Position numbers and translations under genes: made by a program
Origin: Phaeacidiphilus oryzae TH49
GTDB taxonomy: Bacteria; Actinomycetota; Actinomycetes; Streptomycetales; Streptomycetaceae
DNA: 64,000 nt
Assembly (NCBI RefSeq): GCF_000744815.1
Contig: NZ_JQMQ01000005.1
Span: 124,001-188,000 of the forward strand
Direction of reading: 5' to 3'
Shown: one piece after another, positions 7,908 through 16,186 of the stretch
Numbering within the stretch: the stretch's first letter is position 1
Layout of the letters: the number at the start of each line of letters is the position of its first letter
Notes under the pieces: model-generated
The model's database searches: none
Told to the model about the DNA's origin: nothing
The model's input: only the letters and a program-made list of their open reading frames with translations

Positions 7908-8669
7908 ATGTCAACGCCCTCGCCTCGAACGGCTGTCGAAAAGCCCGCCGAGGAGACCGAGGGGACCCCCGAGCGCACCACCGAGGGGATCCCCGAGGGG
8001 ATCGAACAGGCCGAGCAGACGGAGCAGGTCGAGCAGACCTCGGCCGAACGGCGGCGGGCCGAGCTGCTGGACGCGGCGGAGCGCGTGGTACGGCGCCTGG
8101 GGCCGGGCGCCAGCATGAACGCGATCGCCGCCGAGGCGGGCATCACCAAGCCGATCCTCTACCGGCACTTCCGCGACAAGAGCGGGCTCTACCAGGCGCT
8201 CGCGCAGCGCCACACCTCCGGCCTGCAGGCCAACGTCCGTGCGACGCTGGGCCTGCCGCTGGAGCGTCGGGACCTGGTCGAGGCCGTGCTCGACACCTAC
8301 TTCACCGCGATCGAGGCGCGGCCGCAGGTGTACCGCTTCCTCACCCACCCCGAGCCGGCCGGCGCGCCGACCGGGCCGGCCACCGGCGGGCCGCTGGCGC
8401 CGGCGCTGCGGGCGATCGCCGAGGAGCTCGCCCGCGCGATCCGCGCCCAGGTGGACCTGGGGCCCGAGACCGATCTCCTGGCCGAGGTCTGGGCACACGG
8501 CATCACCGGGATGGTGCTGGCCGCCGGCGACTGGTGGATGGAGTATCCGGGGATCTCCCGTGAGCGGATGGTGCGGGCGCTGGCGGACCTGCTGTGGGGA
8601 CGGCTGGCCGCGGCGGAGCAGCGCCCGCTTCCGGCGAGGCGCCAGGCCGAGCACCCACCGGAGGACTAG
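7908..8669 (+). CDS. TetR family regulator
   Basis: 253-aa repressor. A low-complexity acidic N-terminus (about 1-44, Glu/Thr/Gln-rich) precedes the TetR helix-turn-helix at about 45-95: AAERVVRRLG, then ITKPILYRHFRDKSGLYQAL. The C-terminal helices form the ligand/dimer domain and include GITGMVLAAGDWWMEYP. ATG 7908 follows GAGGAG by 5 nt; the longer frame from 7854 would translate the operator. Divergent from acyl-CoA dehydrogenase, so the likely role is control of that gene and itself. The ligand is unknown but a fatty acyl-CoA is the obvious candidate. Confidence 0.9.
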   Translation: MSTPSPRTAVEKPAEETEGTPERTTEGIPEGIEQAEQTEQVEQTSAERRRAELLDAAERVVRRLGPGASMNAIAAEAGITKPILYRHFRDKSGLYQALAQRHTSGLQANVRATLGLPLERRDLVEAVLDTYFTAIEARPQVYRFLTHPEPAGAPTGPATGGPLAPALRAIAEELARAIRAQVDLGPETDLLAEVWAHGITGMVLAAGDWWMEYPGISRERMVRALADLLWGRLAAAEQRPLPARRQAEHPPED

Positions 8670-8827
8670 CCCCGGCAGCGCCCTGGCAGCGCCCCTGGCA
8701 GGCCCGGCGCCCGGGGGCCGATCCCGGCCCGGGATCCGGGCCGCCGACCGCCCCCCGCCTGCCGACGCTCTGTCAGCTCCCGCCCCATCGGCCGACCACC
8801 AGGGCAAAGCGCCGAGCGCGGAGCCGG

Positions 8828-8833
8828 TACGCT
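8828..8833 (+). promoter_or_regulatory. -10 box TACGCT of the murT-gatD unit
   Basis: TACGCT 37 nt before the murT ATG, followed by a short leader with an AGGAGGA ribosome binding site. No convincing -35 was found. Confidence 0.4.
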
Positions 8834-8870
8834 GATCCCGGCCGCCGAACGCGAGGAGGAAGCAACCACG

Positions 8871-10133
8871 ATGTCTGGCAATCCCGGGACCACCGGTCTC
8901 TCCGCGCGCGAACCGCTGCCCGCGCGGGCCAAGCTCGCGGTCACCGCGGGCCGGGTCACCGCGGCGGTCTCCCGGCGCGCCGGGCGCGGCAGCGGCTCGG
9001 TGATCGGCGGCAAGGTATCGCTCCGGGTCGACCCCGACCTCCTCCGTACCCTCGCCAAGGACCTGGACGTCGTCCTGGTCTCCGCGACCAACGGCAAGAC
9101 CACCACCACCCGGCTGATCGCCGAGGCCCTGCGCGCCTCGGGCCCGGTGGTCTCCAACGCGCTGGGCGCCAACATGCCGGCGGGCATCACCTCCGCCCTG
9201 GCCGGCGGCGCCGAGGCCAAGTACGGCGTCATCGAGGTGGACGAGAAGTACCTGGTCGCCGTCGCCAAGGACACCCGGCCGAAGGCGATCGCGCTGCTCA
9301 ACCTCTCCCGCGACCAGCTCGACCGGGCCGCCGAGACCCGGATGCTCGCCGAGCACTGGCGCACCGGCCTGCAGGGCACCGACGCCGTGGTGATCGCCAA
9401 CGCGGACGACCCGCTGGTCACCTGGGCGGCCTCGTCCTGCCCCCAGGTGGTCTGGGTGGCCGCCGGCCAGAGCTACAAGGAGGACGCCTGGTCCTGCCCG
9501 AGCTGCGGCGGCGTGCTGCAGCGCCCGGGCGTCGACTGGTTCTGCGCGCAGTGCGGATTCCGCCGGCCGCAGCCGCACTGGGCGCTCCAGGGCGACCACA
9601 CCATCGACCCGCAGGGCGGCGCCTGGCCGATCCAGCTCCAGCTCCCGGGCCGGGCCAACCTGGCGAACGCCACCTCCTCCGCCGCGGTGGCCGCGGTCTT
9701 CGGCGTCCACCCGCAGGTCGCCCTGCAGCGGATGTACGCGGTGACCGCGGTGGCCGGCCGGTACGACGTGGTGCAGTTCCGCGGGCGGGACATCCGGCTG
9801 CTGCTGGCCAAGAACCCGGCCGGCTGGCTGGAGACCTTCACGCTGATCGACCAGCCCCCGGCGCCGGTGATCCTCTCGGTGAACGCCCTCTCCGCGGACG
9901 GCACCGACACCTCCTGGCTGTGGGACGTGGACTACGAGAAGCTGCGCGGCCACCCGGTGCTGGTGATGGGCCAGCGCAAGCTGGACCTGGCGGTCCGTCT
10001 CGAGGTCGCGGGCGTGGACTTCCGGGTGGTGGACACCCTGGAACAGGCGGTGGCGATGGCGCCGCCGGGCCGGATCGAGGCGATCGCCAACTACACCGCG
10101 TTCCAGGCGCTCCGCCGCGATGTGCGGGCGTGA
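8871..10133 (+). CDS. murT: Lipid II isoglutaminyl synthase, MurT subunit
   Basis: 420-aa Mur-ligase-like protein that, with GatD, amidates the D-Glu of lipid II in peptidoglycan precursor synthesis, in the cytoplasm at the membrane. The ATP loop is SATNGKTTTTRLIAEAL (about 67-83). A Cys4 zinc-ribbon typical of MurT is present: CPSCGG and CAQCGF (about 205-228). The central Mur ligase domain and the C-terminal DUF1727 domain follow, giving the normal family length. ATG with AGGAGGA upstream. Immediately followed by gatD (57 bp gap), the expected pairing. Confidence 0.95.
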   Translation: MSGNPGTTGLSAREPLPARAKLAVTAGRVTAAVSRRAGRGSGSVIGGKVSLRVDPDLLRTLAKDLDVVLVSATNGKTTTTRLIAEALRASGPVVSNALGANMPAGITSALAGGAEAKYGVIEVDEKYLVAVAKDTRPKAIALLNLSRDQLDRAAETRMLAEHWRTGLQGTDAVVIANADDPLVTWAASSCPQVVWVAAGQSYKEDAWSCPSCGGVLQRPGVDWFCAQCGFRRPQPHWALQGDHTIDPQGGAWPIQLQLPGRANLANATSSAAVAAVFGVHPQVALQRMYAVTAVAGRYDVVQFRGRDIRLLLAKNPAGWLETFTLIDQPPAPVILSVNALSADGTDTSWLWDVDYEKLRGHPVLVMGQRKLDLAVRLEVAGVDFRVVDTLEQAVAMAPPGRIEAIANYTAFQALRRDVRA

Positions 10134-10190
10134 CCTGCCTGGCCGGCTGACTGGCCGACGGACCATCAACAGCGTTACGGGAGTCTTGAG

Positions 10191-10937
10191 TTGACGAACG
10201 AGAGCAGCCTCAGGCTGGTCTGGGTCTACCCGGACCTGCTGAGCACCTACGGGGACCGCGGCAACGTCCTGGTGGTGCAGCGCCGGGCGGAGCAGCGCGG
10301 TCTGCGGGTCGAGCGATACGACGTCCGCTCGGACCAGGCGGTGCCCACCGCCGGCGACATCTACCTGATCGGCGGCGGGGAGGACCGGCCGCAGCGGCTG
10401 GCCGGCGAGCGCCTCCGGCAGGACCCGGGGCTCGGCCGCGCGGTGGAGAACGGCGCGATCGTCTTCGGCGTCTGCGCCGGCTACCAGATCATGGGCCGCG
10501 AGTTCGTCGACGACCTCGGCCAGCGCACCCCCGGCCTGGGCCTGCTGGACGTGTGGTCGACGCGCGGCGAGAGCGCCCGCTCGGTCGGCGACATCACGGC
10601 GGACGTCGACCCGCGGCTCGGCCTGCCGCCGCTCAGCGGATTCGAGAACCACCAGGGCGTCACCCATCTGGGCGCGGGCGCCTCGCCGCTGGCCCGGGTC
10701 ACCGTCGGCAAGGGCAACGGCACCGGCGACGGCACCGAGGGCGCCTGGAACGACACCGTCTTCGGCACCTACCTCCACGGTCCCGTGATGGCCAGGAACC
10801 CGGCCGTCGCGGACATGCTGATCAAGCTGGCGCTGGACGTCAACGCCCTTCCGCCGGCCGACGACACCTGGTACAACGCGCTCCGGGAGGAGCGCTTCGC
10901 GGCGGCCCGGGCGAACGCCGCGAGCCAGTCCGCGTAG
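10191..10937 (+). CDS. gatD: Lipid II isoglutaminyl synthase, glutamine amidotransferase subunit GatD
   Basis: 248-aa class I (triad) glutamine amidotransferase of the CobB/CobQ-like group; it releases ammonia from glutamine for MurT. The nucleophile is Cys95 in FGVCAGYQIMG, and the catalytic His lies in FGTYLHGPVMARNP near the C-terminus. The N-terminal motif WVYPDLLSTYGDRGN is typical of the family. The start is TTG with GGGAG about 10 nt upstream, a rare but supported choice because the first residues match the expected beginning. It follows murT in one operon. Confidence 0.95.
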   Translation: MTNESSLRLVWVYPDLLSTYGDRGNVLVVQRRAEQRGLRVERYDVRSDQAVPTAGDIYLIGGGEDRPQRLAGERLRQDPGLGRAVENGAIVFGVCAGYQIMGREFVDDLGQRTPGLGLLDVWSTRGESARSVGDITADVDPRLGLPPLSGFENHQGVTHLGAGASPLARVTVGKGNGTGDGTEGAWNDTVFGTYLHGPVMARNPAVADMLIKLALDVNALPPADDTWYNALREERFAAARANAASQSA

Positions 10938-11007
10938 CGGCGGCGGACCGGTCCCACCGACCGACGAGTTCGAGAAAGGCGCGGCGGCCCCGCCCGGCCG
11001 CCCGCTA

Positions 11008-11022
11008 CCGCGCTTCGCGCGG
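11008..11022. terminator. Small GC hairpin after gatD
   Basis: CCGCGC-TTC-GCGCGG, a perfect 6-bp stem 71 bp past the gatD stop, without a T-run. A possible terminator only. Confidence 0.35.
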
Positions 11023-11049
11023 GGGTCCCGAGGACGCGGCTCCCGTGGA

Positions 11050-11084
11050 CGATCCTGCAGGGCCGGACGCAGGATCGGTAAGAT
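11050..11084 (+). promoter_or_regulatory. Palindrome plus -10 box upstream of pfkA
   Basis: CGATCCTGC and GCAGGATCG form a 9-bp perfect inverted repeat (11050-11077, 10-bp spacer). TAAGAT at 11079-11084 follows at once and looks like a -10 box, so the repeat would cover the -35 region. The leader to the ATG at 11158 would be about 65 nt. Confidence 0.4.
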
Positions 11085-11157
11085 CGCGCCTCGGGCCGGG
11101 CAGGCTCGCGGGACGCGGGAGTCCGGCCGTCCGGTTCTGCTCGGGAGTTGCTGAGAT

Positions 11158-12183
11158 ATGCGTATTGGAGTGCTGACCAGTGGCGGGGACTGCCCCGGCC
11201 TGAACGCGGTCATCCGCTCGGTGGTGCACCGCGGGGTGGTGGACCACGGAGACGAGATCATCGGCTTCGAGGACGGCTGGCGGGGGCTGCTCGACGGCCG
11301 CTACCGGGACCTCACGCTGGACTCGGTGAGCGGCATCCTGGCCCAGGGCGGCACCATCCTGGGGTCCACCCGGGTGGAGAAGTCGCATCTGCGGGACGGC
11401 ATCGAGACCGCCCGGGAGCACGTCGCCAAGCTGGGCCTGGACGCCGTCATCCCGATCGGCGGCGAGGGCACCCTGAAGGCGGCCCGCCTCTTCTCCGACG
11501 CCGGGCTGCCGATCGTGGGCGTGCCCAAGACCATCGACAACGACATCGCCTGCACCGACGTCACCTTCGGCTTCGACACCGCGGTCTCGGTGGCCACCGA
11601 GGCGCTGGACCGGCTGAAGACCACCGCCGAGTCGCACCAGCGGGTGATGGTGGTCGAGCTGATGGGCCGGCACACCGGCTGGATCGCGCTGCACGCCGGG
11701 ATGGCGGCGGGCGCCCACGCCATCGTGGTCCCGGAGCGGCCCTTCCACATCGACCGGCTGACCGAGGTCGTGCGGGAGCGCTTCGAGCGCGGCAAGAAGT
11801 TCGCCATCGTGGTGGTCGCCGAGGGCGCCAAGCCGGAGCCCGGCAGCATGCACTGGGAGGAGGGCACCATCGACATCTACGGTCATGAGCGCTTCTCCGG
11901 GGTCGCCAACCAGCTCTCCCGGGAGCTGGAGCACCGCCTGGGCAAGGAGGCCAGGCCGGTGATCCTCGGCCACGTCCAGCGCGGCGGGACGCCGACCTCC
12001 TACGACCGGGTGCTCGCCACCCGCTTCGGCTGGCACGCCGTGGAGGCCGCCCACAAGGGCGCCTTCGGCCACCTCACCGCACTGCAGGGCACGGACATCG
12101 AGCTGGTCCCGCTGGCCGAGGCGGTCGCCGACCTGAAGACCGTCCCCGCCGAGCGCTACGCCGAGGCCGAGACCGTCATCTGA
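11158..12183 (+). CDS. pfkA: 6-phosphofructokinase
   Basis: 341-aa glycolytic kinase (fructose 6-phosphate to fructose 1,6-bisphosphate). N-terminal GVLTSGGDCPGLNAVIR binds nucleotide. GGEGTLKAARL keeps Gly at the position that favours ATP over pyrophosphate, while PKTIDNDI has Lys where E. coli PfkA has Gly, the mixed pattern of actinobacterial group III enzymes. The substrate-binding segment MGRHTGWIALHAG and the C-terminal LGHVQRGGTPTSYDRV are intact. The ATG begins MRIGVLT in the standard way. Probably transcribed alone, with a palindrome over its promoter and a hairpin 24 bp after the stop. Confidence 0.96.
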   Translation: MRIGVLTSGGDCPGLNAVIRSVVHRGVVDHGDEIIGFEDGWRGLLDGRYRDLTLDSVSGILAQGGTILGSTRVEKSHLRDGIETAREHVAKLGLDAVIPIGGEGTLKAARLFSDAGLPIVGVPKTIDNDIACTDVTFGFDTAVSVATEALDRLKTTAESHQRVMVVELMGRHTGWIALHAGMAAGAHAIVVPERPFHIDRLTEVVRERFERGKKFAIVVVAEGAKPEPGSMHWEEGTIDIYGHERFSGVANQLSRELEHRLGKEARPVILGHVQRGGTPTSYDRVLATRFGWHAVEAAHKGAFGHLTALQGTDIELVPLAEAVADLKTVPAERYAEAETVI

Positions 12184-12206
12184 CGGCTCGTCAGGGGTGC
12201 TGGGAG

Positions 12207-12233
12207 GAAGGGCCGTCCGGGCGGCGGCCCTTC
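12207..12233 (+). terminator. Terminator hairpin after pfkA
   Basis: GAAGGGCCG and CGGCCCTTC form a perfect 9-bp stem with a 9-nt loop 24 bp past the stop. There is no T-run, as is usual in these genomes. Confidence 0.55.
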
Positions 12234-12337
12234 GGGAACCGGGCCGGGCAGCCGGTGCCACGGCGTGCCCGACCGTGCCGAGCCGACGGTGCCGGGCCAA
12301 CTGTGCCGATATATCCGTTTTGCCGGGTGATTGCGGC

Positions 12338-12343
12338 TAGCGT
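12338..12343 (+). promoter_or_regulatory. -10 box TAGCGT, leaderless start
   Basis: TAGCGT ends 6 nt before the ATG at 12350 and no Shine-Dalgarno sequence precedes the gene. Confidence 0.45.
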
Positions 12344-12349
12344 GTCCGC

Positions 12350-13366
12350 ATGGAGATCCTCGCCTACGGTGTGCAGACGGACGAGCGCCCCCTGCTGGAA
12401 GCGGCGTTCGGGGAGAACGAGACGGGCTCCGGCCGGCACCGGGTGCGCTGCCTGGAGGTGTTCCTCAACGCGGACACCGCTCCGCTGGCCCACGGCCACG
12501 AGGTGATCAGCACCAGCGTCAACGCCCGCCTGGACGAGCCGGCGCTGCGGGAGCTCGCGGCCGGCGGCACCCGGATGATCGCCCAGCGCTCCACCGGCTT
12601 CAACAACATCGACCTGGACGTGGCCGCCTCGCTGGGCCTCACCATCGCCCGGGTCTCCTACTACTCCCCCTACTCGGTGGCCGAGTTCGCCTGGACGCTG
12701 GCGCTCGCGGTCGGCCGCAGGGTGATCCGCGCGGCCAACCGGACCCGGGAGTTCGACTTCCGGCTGGACGGGCTGATGGGCCGGGACGTCCACGGCCAGA
12801 CGGTGGGCGTGGTCGGCACCGGGAAGATCGGCGAGTGCTTCAGCCGGATCGCCCACGGCTTCGGCACCCGGCTGCTCGGCTGGGACATCGCGGAGAACCC
12901 GGAATGCCTCGCGCTGGGCATGCGGTATGTGCCGCTGGACCAGCTCCTCGCCGAGTCCGACCTGATCAGCCTGCATGTGCCGCTGCTCCCGGACACCCAC
13001 CACCTGATCGACGCGGACGCGCTGGCCCGGATGAAGGCGGACGCGGTACTGGTCAACTCCAGCCGCGGCGGACTCGTCGACACCGGGGCCCTGGTGGAGG
13101 CGCTGCGCGCGGGCCGGCTCGGCGGGGTGGGCCTGGACGTGTACGAGGAGGAGACCGGTCTCTTCTTCTTCGACAAGTCGCTGGAGACCGTCACCGACGA
13201 CGTGCTGGCCCGGCTGATGACCTTCCCCAAGGTCCTGGTGACCTCCCATCAGGCGTACTTCACCGCCGAGGCGGTGGGCCAGATCATCGCCACCACGGTC
13301 CGCAACGTGGAGGACTACCTGGCCGGGCGGGGCAACGAGAACACCCTGGTGCCGCGCCCGAGCTGA
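12350..13366 (+). CDS. D-isomer-specific 2-hydroxyacid dehydrogenase (D-lactate dehydrogenase type)
   Basis: 338-aa NAD-dependent dehydrogenase that interconverts a 2-keto acid, probably pyruvate, and a D-2-hydroxy acid. Residues typical of the D-LDH branch are visible: QRSTGFNNIDL and YYSPYSVAEFAW near 82-110, the NAD loop VGVVGTGKIGECF (about 149-161), the catalytic Arg in VNSSRGGLVDT, the Glu in YEEETGLFF and the His in TSHQAYFT. The YEEE plus LFFFD segment and the TSHQAYFT block favour D-LDH over phosphoglycerate dehydrogenase. Probably leaderless. Follows pfkA after a terminator, so it is likely an independent unit. Confidence 0.9.
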   Translation: MEILAYGVQTDERPLLEAAFGENETGSGRHRVRCLEVFLNADTAPLAHGHEVISTSVNARLDEPALRELAAGGTRMIAQRSTGFNNIDLDVAASLGLTIARVSYYSPYSVAEFAWTLALAVGRRVIRAANRTREFDFRLDGLMGRDVHGQTVGVVGTGKIGECFSRIAHGFGTRLLGWDIAENPECLALGMRYVPLDQLLAESDLISLHVPLLPDTHHLIDADALARMKADAVLVNSSRGGLVDTGALVEALRAGRLGGVGLDVYEEETGLFFFDKSLETVTDDVLARLMTFPKVLVTSHQAYFTAEAVGQIIATTVRNVEDYLAGRGNENTLVPRPS

Positions 13367-13373
13367 CGACCCG

Positions 13374-13393
13374 CCCGGCGGACGGCCGCCGGG
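13374..13393 (+). terminator. Terminator hairpin after the hydroxyacid dehydrogenase
   Basis: CCCGGCGG-ACGG-CCGCCGGG, a perfect 8-bp stem with a 4-nt loop starting 8 bp after the stop codon. Confidence 0.6.
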
Positions 13394-13433
13394 CCGGGCC
13401 GGGGCCGGGTGCGGCGGCCGGCAGGGCCGGTTC

Positions 13434-13439
13434 TACGCT
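13434..13439 (+). promoter_or_regulatory. -10 box TACGCT upstream of the ctaG-like gene
   Basis: TACGCT about 80 nt before the ATG. The leader contains the direct repeat GCAACCGCACC twice (around 13470-13492). No strong ribosome binding site is seen. Confidence 0.35.
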
Positions 13440-13517
13440 TGTCCGGGGCGCGAACCGCCCCGAACGCAGCGCAACCGCACCGCAACCGCACCGCCGAATC
13501 CGAAAGCAGGGCCGCCG

Positions 13518-14525
13518 ATGGGTCACGACATGATCGCGATGTCGGGAATGCCGGGCATGGGCGGGATGGCACATGACCTGGCCCCCTGGAGCGTCGGCCG
13601 GCTGCTCGCCGTCCACCCGGCGACGAGCTGGTTCTTCCTCGCGGTCTGCGTCCTCGCCGAGGCCGCCTACCTCACCGGCTGGCTCCGGCTGGTCCGGCGC
13701 GGGGACCGGTGGCCGGTCCACCGGCCGATCGTGTGGACGGCGGGCATCCTCACCGTCTTCCTCACCACCTGCACCGGGACGAACGAGTACGGGATGGTGA
13801 TGTTCAGCGTCCACATGGTGCAGCACATGGTGCTGTCCATGCTGTCGCCGATCCTGCTGCTCCTCGGCGCGCCGATCACGCTCAGCCTGCGGGCGCTGCG
13901 TCCCGCCCCCCGCGGGCGGCGGGGTCCCCGCGAACTGCTGGTAGCGCTCCTCCACTCGCGCTACGTCCGGGTGATCTCGTTCCCCGCGGTGACCATCCCG
14001 CTCTTCGTGGCCAGCCTCTACGGCCTGTACTTCACGCCGCTCTTCGACTGGCTGATGCGGTACGGCTGGGGCCACACCCTGATGATGGTCCACTTCATCC
14101 TGGTGGGCCTGCTCTTCTTCTGGCCGATCATGGGCGTGGACCCGGGGCCGCACCGGCCGGGTTATGTGATGCGGATCCTGGAGCTGTTCGCCGGGATGCC
14201 GTTCCACGCCTTCTTCGGCATCGCGATCATGATGTCCCGCTCGGTGATGGTGCACACCTTCGCCCATCCAGCCGCCTCGCTGGGCGTCGACGCCCTCGGC
14301 GACCAGCATGCGGCGGGCGGGCTGGCCTGGGCGTTCAGCGAGATCCCCAGCGTCATCGTGCTGATCGCCCTCACCTCGCAGTGGGCGAAGTCGGAACGCC
14401 GGGTGGCCAAGCGGGAGGACCGCAAGGCGGACCGGGACGGGGACGCCGAACTGAACGCCTACAACGCGTACCTGGCCTCGCTGGAGGCCAGGTCGCAGGG
14501 GCGGGCGCAGGGCTCCGCGTCGTAG
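13518..14525 (+). CDS. CtaG-type (caa3_CtaG) cytochrome c oxidase assembly protein
   Basis: 335-aa polytopic membrane protein of the caa3_CtaG family, linked to copper delivery or assembly of cytochrome c oxidase. About seven hydrophobic segments are visible. The conserved core includes FSVHMVQHMVLSMLSP, a His/Met-rich helix likely to hold copper, and VHFILVGLLFFWPI and ELFAGMPFHAFFGIAI. The first 19 residues are Met/His-rich (MGHDMIAMSGMPGMGGM), which looks like an extra periplasmic copper-binding arm. The C-terminus is a charged tail. The stop codon falls within a 26-bp tandem repeat. No cox genes are nearby. Confidence 0.88.
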   Translation: MGHDMIAMSGMPGMGGMAHDLAPWSVGRLLAVHPATSWFFLAVCVLAEAAYLTGWLRLVRRGDRWPVHRPIVWTAGILTVFLTTCTGTNEYGMVMFSVHMVQHMVLSMLSPILLLLGAPITLSLRALRPAPRGRRGPRELLVALLHSRYVRVISFPAVTIPLFVASLYGLYFTPLFDWLMRYGWGHTLMMVHFILVGLLFFWPIMGVDPGPHRPGYVMRILELFAGMPFHAFFGIAIMMSRSVMVHTFAHPAASLGVDALGDQHAAGGLAWAFSEIPSVIVLIALTSQWAKSERRVAKREDRKADRDGDAELNAYNAYLASLEARSQGRAQGSAS

Positions 14526-14587
14526 CTCAGGGTGCGGGCTCCGCGTCGTAGCTCAGGGTGCGGGCTCCGCGTCATGGCTCCGGGTGC
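14510..14587. repeat. 26-bp tandem repeat, three copies, spanning the ctaG-like stop codon
   Basis: Copies at 14510-14535, 14536-14561 (identical) and 14562-14587 (three differences), followed by a decayed fourth start. The unit begins GGGCTCCGCGTCGTAGC. Each of the first two copies carries TAG, and the first supplies the stop codon. Confidence 0.85.
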
Positions 14588-14624
14588 GGGCTCGGCGCGG
14601 GGCCGTCAGCCGCCGACGGGGGCG

Positions 14625-15305
14625 TCAGTCGCCGAGCCCCCAGGGCAGCAGATGCGCCCACGGCGCCTCGCCGGCCCGGGTCACCAGGAGCTTGCCGAGG
14701 ACGGACCGGCCGGTGAACCGGATCACCGGCCCCTCGCCCTGCGAGCGGCGGCCGGACACCGCGCGCTTGCCCATCAGCGCGGAGCCCTCGTCCTGCACCT
14801 GCGCCCCGGCCGGGACGATCACGTGGATCTTCCCGCAGAACGAGCCGGCCTCGATGACCACCTCGCGCCGGGTGAAGACGGCGTGCCGCAGATCCAGGAT
14901 GATCGCGCCGAACCGCGAGCGGACCACGGTGTGCGGGGCGACCTGGCACTGGCCGCCGCGGCGGATCTTGCTGAGGGTGGCGACCACCGGCTCGCTGCGC
15001 GGCTCGGGCACCTCCGGCGCGGCGCCGGCGTCCTGCGGCAGGTCCGCGGTGAGCGGCGCCAGTTCGACCAGGGTGCGGGCGGCGTAGGCCGCCTCCAGGC
15101 GCTCGGCGTGCTCCGCCGGCTCGAGCCGGCCGGTGGCGACGGCGTCGGCGAGGACGGCGGCGATCCGGTCGCGGTCGGCGTCCGAGGCGCGCAGCGGCGG
15201 CTGGGACCGCGCGGGCTCACCGGGCTTCCCGGGGGTCCCAGAAGCCCCAGGGGTCCCGGTATCAGCGGGTTTCGCGGGTTCGGCGGGGACGGCTGCCAGG
15301 GACAT
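14625..15305 (-). CDS. DUF1707 / LiaF-C-like protein
   Basis: 226-aa protein. Residues about 38-92 are a DUF1707 domain (LRASDADRDRIAAVL, then GRLEPAEHAERLEAAYAA and a closing LAPLTADLP). Residues about 115-220 form a beta-rich domain like the C-terminal region of LiaF/YvqF cell-envelope stress proteins (FGAIILDLRHAVF, ..GSFCGKIHVIVP). No TM helix lies between, so it is probably cytosolic or peripheral. ATG 15305 follows GGAG by 8 nt. The N-terminus is a Gly/Pro/Thr spacer. Downstream of a TetR gene on the same strand (63 bp), with a palindrome in the gap. Confidence 0.82.
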   Translation of the reverse strand: MSLAAVPAEPAKPADTGTPGASGTPGKPGEPARSQPPLRASDADRDRIAAVLADAVATGRLEPAEHAERLEAAYAARTLVELAPLTADLPQDAGAAPEVPEPRSEPVVATLSKIRRGGQCQVAPHTVVRSRFGAIILDLRHAVFTRREVVIEAGSFCGKIHVIVPAGAQVQDEGSALMGKRAVSGRRSQGEGPVIRFTGRSVLGKLLVTRAGEAPWAHLLPWGLGD

Positions 15306-15352
15306 GTCTGCTCCGAGTCCGGTCCTCAACTCTGACCCGACTCACGCTATAT

Positions 15353-15365
15353 CGCGACTGTCGCG
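15353..15365. promoter_or_regulatory. Palindrome CGCGAC-T-GTCGCG with TATA flank upstream of the DUF1707 gene
   Basis: Perfect 6-1-6 inverted repeat next to CTATAT (15347-15352), 48 bp upstream of the DUF1707 ATG. It suits an operator near a -35/-10 region. Confidence 0.4.
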
Positions 15366-15368
15366 GCG

Positions 15369-16151
15369 TCAATCGCCGTCGCGGCGGCCCCGCACGGCGG
15401 CGCGGCTGGCCAGCCCGCCGAGGATGACGTCCAGACCGAACTGGAAGCGCTCGTCGCCGACGTTGCGCACCATCGGGTCCGCCATGGTGCGCAGGATGGG
15501 GTAGCGCTCGGCGGGCAGCGAGGCGTAGTAGTCGCGGACCCGCTCCCGGTACTCCTCGTTGGTCTCGTCGCCCTCGGCGTTCACCGCGGTCGCCGGACTC
15601 GGGCCCCCGTCGGCGCTCCCGCGCAGGCCGAGGGCGCGCTCCACGGCGTCGGCCACGGTGTAGAGGGCGAGGAGGTCCATCGCGTAGGCGGCCTCCTGGC
15701 GCTCCACTCCCCCGGCGCGCAGGATGCCGAGCATCGCCTCGGTCACCCGCAGCGCGTTGGGCAGGGTGACCGAGCCGCCGCGCAGCGCCGCGCGGGCCAG
15801 GTCGCCGTGCCCGGCCAGGTTGTCCCGGCTGGCCGTCAGCAAAGCCTTGGCCTGCTCCCGCCAGCGGGCCGGATCGGGCGCACCCGGCAGCGCGAGCTCG
15901 CCGTAGACCTGGTTGAGGAGGAGTTCGAGGAGCTCCTCCTTGCCGCTGATGTGGGCGTAGAGGGAGGCCGGCCCGGTCCCCAGGCGCTGGGCGACCCGCC
16001 GCATGCTGAGCGCGTCCAGGCCCTCCTCGTCCACGATCTCCAGCGCCGCGTCGACGATCGCCTGCTGGTTGAGCACCCGTCTGGGCGGCGCACCCGCGGG
16101 CCCCTTGGGACGTCGCGGACTCGGCCAGCCCGGACCGGATGCACGTGCCAC
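15369..16151 (-). CDS. TetR family regulator (TetR_C type)
   Basis: 260-aa repressor. A basic, Pro/Arg-rich N-terminus precedes the helix-turn-helix (about 28-75: IVDAALEIVDEEGLDALSMR, then GTGPASLYAHISGKEELLEL). The C-terminal ligand domain resembles that of tetracycline-type TetR. The GTG start at 16151 has GGAG upstream; no other start is as good. Divergent from an ABC transporter operon, with three GTTC/GAAC palindromes in the 238-bp gap, so it very probably represses the ABC operon and itself. Confidence 0.9.
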   Translation of the reverse strand: MARASGPGWPSPRRPKGPAGAPPRRVLNQQAIVDAALEIVDEEGLDALSMRRVAQRLGTGPASLYAHISGKEELLELLLNQVYGELALPGAPDPARWREQAKALLTASRDNLAGHGDLARAALRGGSVTLPNALRVTEAMLGILRAGGVERQEAAYAMDLLALYTVADAVERALGLRGSADGGPSPATAVNAEGDETNEEYRERVRDYYASLPAERYPILRTMADPMVRNVGDERFQFGLDVILGGLASRAAVRGRRDGD

Positions 16152-16186
16152 GCGCGACTCCTTCCGAATGTGCTCGGATGATCATA

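Noticed and set aside
7833-7914. Longer starts for the acyl-CoA dehydrogenase and its divergent TetR
   Set aside because: Both would translate through the palindromic operator, and good ribosome sites support the inner starts.
7911-11261. Open frame of over 1100 codons antisense to TetR, murT and gatD
   Set aside because: Spans three well-supported plus-strand genes and their promoters; composition is that of a shadow frame.
14520-14560. GTAGCTCAGG in the tandem repeat looks like the 5' half of a tRNA
   Set aside because: No acceptor stem pairing, no anticodon arm and no T-arm (GGTTCRANTCC) follows. The match is part of a simple 26-bp repeat.
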